Translations under genes and position numbers: made by a program
Shown here: in pieces, positions 56,986-64,000 of the stretch
Numbering within the stretch: the first letter of the stretch is position 1
Layout: every line of letters begins with the position of its first letter
The notes under the pieces: generated by a model
Told to the model about the DNA's origin: nothing
The model's database searches: none
What the model saw: the letters and a program-made list of their open reading frames with translations, nothing else
NCBI GenBank assembly: GCA_016708585.1
Contig: JADJFK010000006.1
Location: 124,001-188,000, forward strand
Length of the DNA: 64,000 bases
Direction of reading: 5' to 3'
From: Sulfuritalea sp.
GTDB lineage: Bacteria; Pseudomonadota; Gammaproteobacteria; Burkholderiales; Rhodocyclaceae

Positions 56986-57879
56986 TTAGCTTGAACGCAC
57001 CATGGCCCGGTGCGGAATCCCGGCTTCCATGAATTCCGGCCCTTCCTCGACGAAGCCGAAGCGGCGGTAGAAGCCGCTGGCATGCGTCTGCGCGTGCAGG
57101 GCCAGGTGCCGCACGCTGCGGCTGGCCGCCTCTTCCAGCAGGCGTTCCAGCAGGGCGCGGCCGACACCCTTGCCGCGCCAGTCGGCCAGCACCGCCATGC
57201 GTCCGATGTGCCCGTCCGCAAGCAGACGCCCGGTACCGATCGCCCCGCCGTCGGCATCGCGGGCGATGACATGGCGGCTCACGGCGTCGTGCTCATCCAG
57301 TTCGATTTCGCGCGGTACGTTCTGTTCCTCGACAAAGACCGACTCGCGCACCTGCCGCGCCGGCCCGCCGAGTTCATCCCATGAACCGGACACAAGGCCG
57401 AACTCGACGATATCCACCGGCGTGCGCGCAGGGACCAGGTCGAACAACTCGATAATGTCGCTGTTATGCATGCGCACGCAACCGATCGAACCGGGGGTGC
57501 CCATCGCCACCGTATCGGGCGACCCATGCAGATAGATGTAGCGGCGCATGGTGTCGACCTCGCCGAGCCGGTTGCGCCCCGGCTCCTTGCCCGACAGCCA
57601 GAGGATGCGCGTCAGGATCCAGTCGCGGCCGGGAAACTGCTCGGCGAGTTGCGGCGTCCATGTCTCGCCGGTCGGACGGCGGCGCACGAAGACCGTGTTC
57701 GCCGTCGCGCCGGCGCCGACTTTTGCCCGCACGATATGCCGTCCGCGCGGCGTGCAAAAGCTGCCGTTCTGCTCGCCGGGACCGTTTTTGGCCGTGGAGA
57801 CGCGGTAGCGGCGCAGCAGCATGCCGAGTTCGTCGTGCAGTTCGAGGGTTTGTTGCGGCAGGCTGATGCGGATGCGCAT
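56986..57879 (-). CDS. L,D-transpeptidase (YkuD) fused to a GNAT acetyltransferase
   Basis: The protein is 297 residues from MRIRISLPQQTLELH. Residues ~1-160 are a YkuD domain with YIYLHGSPDTVAMG and the catalytic Cys in SIGCVRMHNSDI (near 133), which cross-links or attaches to peptidoglycan. Residues ~168-297 form a GNAT domain of the ElaA-like type: ARQVRESVFVEEQNVP, the acetyl-CoA loop RMAVLADWRGKGVGRALLER, and ALHAQTHASGFYRRFGF. The frame is continuous with no stop between them. No signal peptide is seen, which is odd for a cell-wall enzyme. AKVGAGATA at ~51-59 comes from a dispersed repeat. Confidence 0.85.
   Translation of the reverse strand: MRIRISLPQQTLELHDELGMLLRRYRVSTAKNGPGEQNGSFCTPRGRHIVRAKVGAGATANTVFVRRRPTGETWTPQLAEQFPGRDWILTRILWLSGKEPGRNRLGEVDTMRRYIYLHGSPDTVAMGTPGSIGCVRMHNSDIIELFDLVPARTPVDIVEFGLVSGSWDELGGPARQVRESVFVEEQNVPREIELDEHDAVSRHVIARDADGGAIGTGRLLADGHIGRMAVLADWRGKGVGRALLERLLEEAASRSVRHLALHAQTHASGFYRRFGFVEEGPEFMEAGIPHRAMVRSS
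57701..57726 (-). repeat. Dispersed 24-bp repeat, copy 18 (inside the ldt-GNAT gene)
   Basis: On the minus strand it reads GCAAAAGTCGGCGCCGGCG then CGACGGC. It encodes KVGAGATA. Confidence 0.85.
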
Positions 57880-57890
57880 GGCGGGAGGGC

Positions 57891-58355
57891 TCACGCCACC
57901 AGCGTGCGCCCGCGCCGCGCGGCGAAGAAGGCCGACAGCAGGCTGCCGCATTCGTCCGCCAGCACATCGCCGGACACCGACGTATGGTGGTTGAGGCGCG
58001 CTTCGGCGAACAGGTCGACCACGCTGCCGGCTGCCCCCGTCTTCGGGTCGCGCGCACCGAACACGACGCGCGCGACGCGCGCATGCATGATCGCGCCGGC
58101 GCACATGGCGCAGGGTTCCAGGGTTACGTAGAGGGTGCAGCCCGGCAAACGGTAGTTGCCAAGCCGGGCCGCGGCATCGCGCAAGGCGACGATTTCGGCA
58201 TGGGCAGTGGGATCGCGGCGGCCGACCGGCTGGTTGAAGCCGCGTCCGACCACTTCCCCGTCGATCACCACCAGAGCGCCGACCGGCACTTCGCCGCAGG
58301 CGCCCGCCTCGCGCGCCAGATCGAGCGCCAGCCCCATGAATTCACTGTCATCCAT
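57891..58355 (-). CDS. tadA: tRNA-specific adenosine deaminase
   Basis: The 154-residue enzyme converts A34 to inosine in tRNA-Arg. The zinc site and catalytic Glu are in TAHAEIVAL and LEPCAMCAGAIMHARV; PVGALVV and FGARDPKTGAAGS are family-specific. The gene lies 11 bp upstream of the ldt-GNAT gene on the same strand. Confidence 0.96.
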   Translation of the reverse strand: MDDSEFMGLALDLAREAGACGEVPVGALVVIDGEVVGRGFNQPVGRRDPTAHAEIVALRDAAARLGNYRLPGCTLYVTLEPCAMCAGAIMHARVARVVFGARDPKTGAAGSVVDLFAEARLNHHTSVSGDVLADECGSLLSAFFAARRGRTLVA

Positions 58356-58391
58356 GGGGCCGATTATGGCATTGCCGCCGGTATCTTTGCC

Positions 58392-61187
58392 CTAGGCGTT
58401 CTTGCTGACCGTGCCACCCGAGTCCATCAGTTGCGCCTGTGCGGCAGCGAGGCGTGCAATCGGTACGCGCGGCCCGGAACAGGAGACGTAGGTGAGGCCG
58501 ATGCCATGGCAGAAATGGATCGATGCCGGATGTCCGCCATGCTCGCCGCAGATACCGACCTTGAGCTCCGGATTGGTCTTGCGGCCTTCGGCCACGGCAA
58601 ACTTCATCAACTCGCCGACGCCCTTCTGGTCGAGCACCTCGAACGGGTTGTCCTCGAGGATCCCTGTCTCGATGTAGGCCGGCAGGAACTTGTTCTCCGC
58701 ATCCTCGCGGCTGAAGGAGAACGTCGCCTGGGTCAGGTCATTGGTGCCGAAGCTGAAGAACTGCGCGTCTTCCGCCATGCGGCCGGCGCGCAGGCAGGCG
58801 CGCACCACTTCCAGCATGCTGCCGAACTTGACGCCGACGTTGATGCCGTGGGTCAGTTCGACCACCTTGTGGATGCGCTGCACGTAACCATGAATGCGTT
58901 TGAGTTCCTCGACGGTGGCGACTTGCGGCACCATGATTTCGGGATGGACCTCGATGCCCTCCTTGGCGCAGAGCGCAGCGGCTTCCAGAATCGCCTTGAT
59001 CTGCATCTCGTAGATCTCGGGATAGGTGATCCCCAGGCGCACGCCGCGGTGGCCTAGCATGGGATTGACCTCGGAGAGTGCGCGCACCTTTTTCAGTGTC
59101 TTTTCCTTCTTGTGGATGACATCTTCCTCGAGGTGGCTGTCCTTGAACTCTTCCATGCCGCGGCCAAGCTTGTTCAACCCATCCGCATACTGCTGGTACA
59201 GGCGCGGGCTCAGCAATTTGAGGGTTTCCGGCAGTTCCTCGACCGCCTTCAGCGAATCGCGCAAGTGGTGCAGGTGGGCGATTTCCAGTTCGAGCTGGGC
59301 GGCCGTCGGCAGGAACTCGTGCAGCGGCGGGTCCATCAGGCGCACCGTCACCGGCAGCCCCTTCATGGCCTTGAAGATGCCCTTGAAATCGGCGCGCTGG
59401 ATCGGCAGCAGGCGGTCGAGCGCGGCCTGGCGTTCCTCGCTCGACTCGGCGAGGATCATCTCCTGCACGATGGGCAGGCGGTCGGTAGCGTTGAACATGC
59501 GCTCGGTGCGGCACAGGCCGATGCCCATGGCGCCGAAGCCGCGGGCCTTGGCCGCATCATCCGGCGTATCGGCGTTGGCCATTACCTTCAGCCGCGCCAC
59601 CTGGTCGGCCCACTTGAGCAGGGTTTCCATGTACTCGTTGAACTCGGCCTGCACCGTCGGCACCTCTCCGGCATACACTTTGCCGTTGCCGCCGTCGATG
59701 GTGACGACATCGCCCTCGTGCAGGGTCGTGTCGCCGATGGTCGCGCAGCGTTTGATGTCATCGATGTGGATTGCATCGCAGCCTGAAACGCAGGGCTTGC
59801 CCATGCCGCGCGCGACCACCGCTGCATGCGAAGTCTTGCCGCCGCGGCTGGTGAGGATGCCCTGGGCCTGGAAGAAACCGTGGATGTCTTCGGGTTTTGT
59901 TTCCTCGCGCACCAGGATGATGCGCTCGCCGTTGCGGCCGCGCGCCTCCGCCGTGTCGGCGTCGAACACGATCTTGCCCGAAGCGGCGCCGGGTGAAGCC
60001 GGCAGGCCGACGGCCAGCGGCTTGCCCTTGAAATCCGGTGCCAGTTGCGGCACCAGGAGTTGTTCCAGCATCGCCGGATCGATGCGCAGCAGCGCCTTTT
60101 CCTTGGTGACCAGGCCTTCCTTGAACATCTCGACCGACGTGCGCACCATCGCCGTGGCATTCATCTTGCCGTTGCGCGTCTGCAGGCAATAGAGGGTGCC
60201 CCGCTCGATGGTGAACTCGAAATCCTGAACTTCCTTGTAGTGGGATTCGAGGCGGTTGTGCAGTTCCAGAAGTTGCCGGTAGATCTCCGGCATGTCGCTC
60301 TCCATTTCGGCGATGGCCTTCGGGGTGCGAATTCCGGCAACCACGTCTTCGCCCTGGGCGTTGACCAGGTACTCGCCGTAGATCAGGTTTTCGCCGGTGC
60401 CGGGATTGCGCGTGAAGCCGACGCCGGTGCCGGAGTCGTTGCCCATGTTGCCGAACACCATGGTGCAGATATTCACCGCCGTACCGTTGGCCTGGGCCCG
60501 GGTGATCCTGAACTGCTTGCGGTAGTCGATCGCCCGCTTGCCGTTCCAGGAGCGGAATACGGCCTGGATCGCCAATTCGAGCTGTTTGTAGGGATCTTCC
60601 GGAAAGGGCTTGCCGGTGTTGGCCTCGATGATCCTGGCGAACTGGTCGGCCAGTTCCGCGAGATGTTCGGCCTTGAGGTCGACGTCCTGCGAAATGCCCA
60701 CCTTCTTCTTCATCGCCGCCATGGCGTCGTCGAAATGCTTGTCCTCGACGCCGAGGGCGATCTTGCCGTAGAGCTGGATGAAACGACGGTAGGCGTCGTA
60801 GCCGAAACGCGGGTTGTCCGTCAGCTTGATCAGGCCCTGCAGGGTGGTCTTGTTCAGCCCCAGGTTGAGGATGGTATCCATCATGCCCGGCATGGACATC
60901 GAAGAACCGGAGCGGACCGATACGAGCAAAGGATTTTCGGCGCCGCCGAAAGTCTTGCCGGTCTTGGCTTCGAGATCCTTCATGTTCTTCAGGATCTCCT
61001 CCCAGGCGCCCTTGGGCAGTTCATCGTGCTCCAGGTAGGCAAGGCAAGCGTCCGTGGTAATCGTGAAGCCCGGAGGAACATTCAGGCCGATCTGCGTCAT
61101 CTCGCACAGGTTGGCGCCCTTGCCGCCCAGCAGCATCTTGTTTTTGCCGTCGCCATCCTCGAATGCAAACACCCATTTCTGCTTCAT
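58392..61187 (-). CDS. ppdK: Pyruvate, phosphate dikinase
   Basis: The protein is 931 residues from MKQKWVFAFEDGDGKNKM, with GGGGGAG upstream. The N-terminal ATP-grasp domain has MLLGGKGANLCEMTQIG. The swivelling phosphohistidine domain has GGKTSHAAVVARGMGKPCVSG with the catalytic His. The C-terminal PEP-binding TIM barrel has GLCRTERMF, VGICGEHGGHPASIHF and YVSCSGPRVPIARLAAAQ. It interconverts pyruvate and PEP using ATP and phosphate. Confidence 0.97.
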   Translation of the reverse strand: MKQKWVFAFEDGDGKNKMLLGGKGANLCEMTQIGLNVPPGFTITTDACLAYLEHDELPKGAWEEILKNMKDLEAKTGKTFGGAENPLLVSVRSGSSMSMPGMMDTILNLGLNKTTLQGLIKLTDNPRFGYDAYRRFIQLYGKIALGVEDKHFDDAMAAMKKKVGISQDVDLKAEHLAELADQFARIIEANTGKPFPEDPYKQLELAIQAVFRSWNGKRAIDYRKQFRITRAQANGTAVNICTMVFGNMGNDSGTGVGFTRNPGTGENLIYGEYLVNAQGEDVVAGIRTPKAIAEMESDMPEIYRQLLELHNRLESHYKEVQDFEFTIERGTLYCLQTRNGKMNATAMVRTSVEMFKEGLVTKEKALLRIDPAMLEQLLVPQLAPDFKGKPLAVGLPASPGAASGKIVFDADTAEARGRNGERIILVREETKPEDIHGFFQAQGILTSRGGKTSHAAVVARGMGKPCVSGCDAIHIDDIKRCATIGDTTLHEGDVVTIDGGNGKVYAGEVPTVQAEFNEYMETLLKWADQVARLKVMANADTPDDAAKARGFGAMGIGLCRTERMFNATDRLPIVQEMILAESSEERQAALDRLLPIQRADFKGIFKAMKGLPVTVRLMDPPLHEFLPTAAQLELEIAHLHHLRDSLKAVEELPETLKLLSPRLYQQYADGLNKLGRGMEEFKDSHLEEDVIHKKEKTLKKVRALSEVNPMLGHRGVRLGITYPEIYEMQIKAILEAAALCAKEGIEVHPEIMVPQVATVEELKRIHGYVQRIHKVVELTHGINVGVKFGSMLEVVRACLRAGRMAEDAQFFSFGTNDLTQATFSFSREDAENKFLPAYIETGILEDNPFEVLDQKGVGELMKFAVAEGRKTNPELKVGICGEHGGHPASIHFCHGIGLTYVSCSGPRVPIARLAAAQAQLMDSGGTVSKNA

Positions 61188-61455
61188 TGCCGTCTCCCCC
61201 ATTCCGCTGAAGTAATCAAATTTCCGCCGTGCACAAATATTGCCATTCTATGGTCGTCGCGGGAATAATTTCACGATGTAAACGATTTTCTCCCGGATAA
61301 GAAAATTCCATCCGGGCGCAAGATGCGCTATAAACCGGAAATCCGGGATCAATCTGTGGCGCCCCGGTCCATCGTGCATGGCTGCATAAGTTCTTCCCTC
61401 GAACGCGGGCGACACCGCACGCGCCCCGGGGTGGAGCGTCGGCAAGGGATCGAGC
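61188..61455. other. Divergent intergenic region, ppdK and ankyrin membrane gene
   Basis: An AT-rich patch at about 61205-61310 could hold the ppdK promoter. I see no defined boxes, repeats or small genes. Confidence 0.5.
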
Positions 61456-62166
61456 ATGGATATCGTCAGGCAAAAACAAATCAGGGAATGGACCTTGCTG
61501 GGGCTTGTGGGGGCGATGGCATTGATCGCCAACCTGCCCCGTCATCTGGTCGATCGGATCGGGCTGGATTCCGGCGTGTTGATGGCGCTGCTGGGCGTGA
61601 TGGTCGTGATCGCCCTGTTTCTCTATGTCAGGTTTTTTTTCTTCCTGTTGTATGCCTTGCTCGCCGTCGGCGCCAACCTGCCGGACCAGTGGGCCAACAG
61701 CCTGGGCATCAGCCAGTTTCCGATGCTGGTGGCATTGATCATGATGGTTGCGCTGTCCTTGCTCAACTACGGTGCAAAAATGCTTCCTTCAGGTTTGGAA
61801 CCGAAACCGCGCAAGCAAAATACCGAAGCAACCCATGTCCTGCTCGACGCCATCGCGCGCGATAATCTGCCCTACATCAGGACCCTCCTGACCATGCAGT
61901 TCGATCTCGACACCGTCGATGATCAAGGCATGACACCCTTGATGCGCGCCGCCGAGCGCGGCAATTTCAAGGTGGTGCAGATGTTCATCAAATGCGGCGC
62001 GTCACCCTTGCTGAGCGGGCCGTCAGGCCGGGCTTCCGATGTGGCGTTGCGACATAACTTTCCGGCTATCAGCGAGTTCCTCAAGAAGGTCGAAGAGGTC
62101 CAGCTGGCCGAGGCCGCGCGCAGGGCAGGAACCGAAGGGCAGACCAGTTCCGCTGTGGTTTCCTAG
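61456..62166 (+). CDS. Membrane protein with ankyrin repeats
   Basis: The protein is 236 residues. Three or four hydrophobic segments occupy ~12-110 (WTLLGLVGAMALIANL, VLMALLGVMVVIALFLYV, FFFFLLYALLAVGAN, FPMLVALIMMVALSLL). A cytoplasmic region ~125-236 has two or three ankyrin repeats (ILLDAIARDNLPYIRTLL-like, MTPLMRAAERGNFKVVQMFI). It is probably a membrane-tethered interaction protein of unknown function. It is divergent from ppdK. Confidence 0.82.
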   Translation: MDIVRQKQIREWTLLGLVGAMALIANLPRHLVDRIGLDSGVLMALLGVMVVIALFLYVRFFFFLLYALLAVGANLPDQWANSLGISQFPMLVALIMMVALSLLNYGAKMLPSGLEPKPRKQNTEATHVLLDAIARDNLPYIRTLLTMQFDLDTVDDQGMTPLMRAAERGNFKVVQMFIKCGASPLLSGPSGRASDVALRHNFPAISEFLKKVEEVQLAEAARRAGTEGQTSSAVVS

Positions 62167-62260
62167 GGTTTGTTGCAACCACGCCAGCCGCCAGACGGAC
62201 TCTGGCGTGCGGCTTTTCGTTCACGGAATCCGCCGCATTGCCGGCCAGCGGTCGATGCCT

Positions 62261-63946
62261 TCATGCCGTCTTGGCTTCCTCCAGCGCCAGTTCGTCCTTC
62301 ATCTTCTGGCGAATCAGGTACTTTTGCACCTTCCCGGTGACGGTCATCGGAAAGCTCTCGACAAAGCGGATGTATTTCGGAATCTTGTAATGGGCGATCT
62401 GTCCGTCGCAGAACGCGCGAATCTCTGCTTCCGTGGCTTTTTGCCCTTCGCGCAGCACGATCCAGGCGCATAACTCCTCGCCATATTTTTTATCCGGCAG
62501 GCCGACCACCTGGACGTCCTGCACCTTGGGATGGCGAAACAGGTATTCCTCGACTTCACGCGGATAGATGTTTTCGCCGCCTCGAATGATCATGTCCTTG
62601 ATGCGGCCGACTATGTTGCAGTAGCCCTGCTCGTCGATCACCGCCATGTCTCCGGTATGCATCCAGCCCGCGGTATTCACCGCAGCACGGGTTTTTTCTT
62701 CATCGTCCCAATAACCCAGCATCACCGAATAGCCGCGCGTCAGGAGTTCGCCGGGCTGTCCCCGCGCCACGATCCGGCCGTTGTCGTCGACGATCTTGAC
62801 TTCCACATGGGGATGGATCCGACCCACCGTCGATACGCGTTTTTCCAAAGGGTCGTCGGTCGAACTCTGGAAACTGACCGGAGAGGTTTCGGTCATGCCA
62901 TAGGCGATCGTCACTTCGCGCATGTTCATCTGGCTCACCACCCGCTTCATCACTTCCACCGGGCACGGCGAACCGGCCATGATTCCGGTGCGCAGCGTGG
63001 ATAAATCATGGCTGGCGAAATCGGGATGATCCAGCATCGCGATGAACATGGTCGGCACGCCGTGCAGCCCGGTACAGCGTTCGGCGGCGACGGTGCGCAA
63101 GGTGGCGAGCGGGTCGAAACCTTCGGCCGGATAGACCATGGTCGTGCCGTGGGTCAGGCACGCCATGTTGCCGAGGACCATGCCGAAACAGTGGTACAGC
63201 GGGACGGGAATGCACAGCCGGTCATTTTCCGTCAGGCGCATCGCCTCGCCGACGAAGTAACCGTTGTTCAGAATGTTGTGATGCGACAGGGTTGCGCCTT
63301 TCGGCGCGCCGGTGGTGCCTGAAGTGAACTGGATGTTGATCGCATCGTCGAACTGCAGGCGCTCGCCGAGCATTTCCAGGGCCTCGATTTCGGCGGCTGA
63401 CGGATTGCCGAGGAGTTCATCGAAGTTCAGCATGCCCGGAGTCTGCGCGGTACCCATCCGGATCACGTATTCAAGCGCCGGCAGGCGAACCGCCTTGAGG
63501 CTGCCCACCGCGGCGTGTGCCAGTTCCGGAGCGAGGTCGCCGATCATTTCCAGATAATTGCTGGTCTTGAATTCGGGCGCCAGAATCACGGCACGGCAAC
63601 CGGCCTTGTTCAGGGCGTATTCAAGTTCGGCGCGCCTGTAGGCCGGATTGATGTTCACCATGACCAGGCCAGCCTGGCGGTCGCAAACTGGGTCAGCGCC
63701 CATTCCAGGTTGTTTTGTGACCAGATACCGATGCGGTCACCCGGTGTGAGGCCGAGTCGCAACAGGCTGCATGCCAACGCATCAACTCTGGCCTTGAGTT
63801 CTAAAACTGAGGCGAACGTTCTGATGCACGACCACCAGGGCATCGCGAGCGCCAAAACGGGCGCAAGCCGCATCGAAATAGCTGCCGATGGTGCTGCCGA
63901 TCAGCGGCTTGTCACTGGCGCCATGCACGTAACTGGACTGCTGCAT
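62261..63946 (-). pseudogene. AMP-dependent acyl-CoA synthetase, two frame breaks
   Basis: The frame starts MQQSSYVHGASDKPLIGSTI with an ideal AGGAGGAGGT site. It breaks near 63801-63806 (after HQNVRLSF), continues as ELKARVDALACSLLRLGLTP, breaks again near 63674 (one G missing in AGGCTGG), and then runs intact to the end. The main part has the AMP-binding signature FTSGTTGAPKGATLS, YGMTETSP, the hinge DMIIRGGENIYPREVEEYL and the catalytic Lys in TGKVQKYLIR. It activates fatty or related acids as CoA thioesters. With every motif intact, sequencing error is as likely as true decay. Confidence 0.8.
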
Positions 63947-64000
63947 AGTTACCTCCTCCTCATCGTAGTATTCACGGTCAGGCCGTCACGGGGAGTCGGC

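Noticed and set aside
63981..64000. GGCCGTCACGGGGAGTCGGC at the window end could be the first half of a repeat copy.
   Set aside because: The window stops before the diagnostic core, so it cannot be judged.

Overview
The window is GC-rich (about 65% by eye) bacterial chromosome with tightly packed genes. Gene content and order point to a betaproteobacterium, most likely Rhodocyclales: an acnB / lyase / mdh block facing gntR-sdhCDABE-gltA-sucAB-lpd, the mltG-tmk-holB-tatD string, ispD/ispF, and the amrS/amrB/amrA trio. The order-level call is inference from gene content; no rRNA or other decisive marker is present.

Layout. 0-1 kb: start of a DAHP synthase gene behind a vapBC-type toxin-antitoxin pair with a 27-bp operator-like palindrome. 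1.2-10.1 kb: a Ser/Thr kinase with a cyclic-nucleotide-binding domain, a convergent FHA protein, mfd, and a large Cache-PAS-GGDEF-EAL protein. 10.4-14.5 kb: a kdpD-like/kdpE-like pair overlapping kup, apparently a potassium-responsive operon. 14.5-17.4 kb: an accessory islet with a decayed IS3-type element, poly-G low-complexity sequence, a displaced copy of the amrS 3' end, and hipBA with a frame break in hipA. 17.4-24.2 kb: amrS, amrA, amrB, ispD, a thioredoxin-like gene, ispF, thpR, a cNMP-binding protein and an AI-2E-family permease. 23.8-28.3 kb: truncated haemoglobin with an EnvZ/OmpR-like pair, two small secreted ORFs, methionine gamma-lyase. 28.3-29.6 kb: a long poly-G tract and an AbrB/PIN pair. 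29.8-46.1 kb: the TCA-cycle region, with a GntR/UTRA regulator and a perfect 20-bp palindrome between mdh and gntR. 46.1-64 kb: housekeeping genes (zapE, peroxiredoxin, slyD, an ABC exporter, tatD, holB, tmk, mltG, ygfZ, an NRDE protein, an L,D-transpeptidase-GNAT fusion, tadA, ppdK) and an acyl-CoA synthetase gene with two frame breaks.

The most interesting signal is a dispersed ~24-bp repeat (consensus AAARTCGGCGCCGGCG then about two bases then ACGGCG). I count 17 clear copies and one degenerate copy in 64 kb, in both orientations. Eight are intergenic and ten lie inside genes (mfd, kdpE-like, amrB, the EnvZ-like kinase twice, gntR, sucB, ygfZ, the NRDE gene, ldt). Inside genes every copy keeps the reading frame and encodes one of only two peptides, KVGAGxT or xxPAPTF, usually at a linker or loop. 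I do not recognise this family. It could be a small mobile repeat, an uptake-sequence-like motif or a chromosome-organising site.

The window also has sequence-quality warnings. There are long poly-G stretches and several single-base frame breaks (hipA, the amrB/amrA junction, the acyl-CoA synthetase) that may be real decay or uncorrected sequencing errors.
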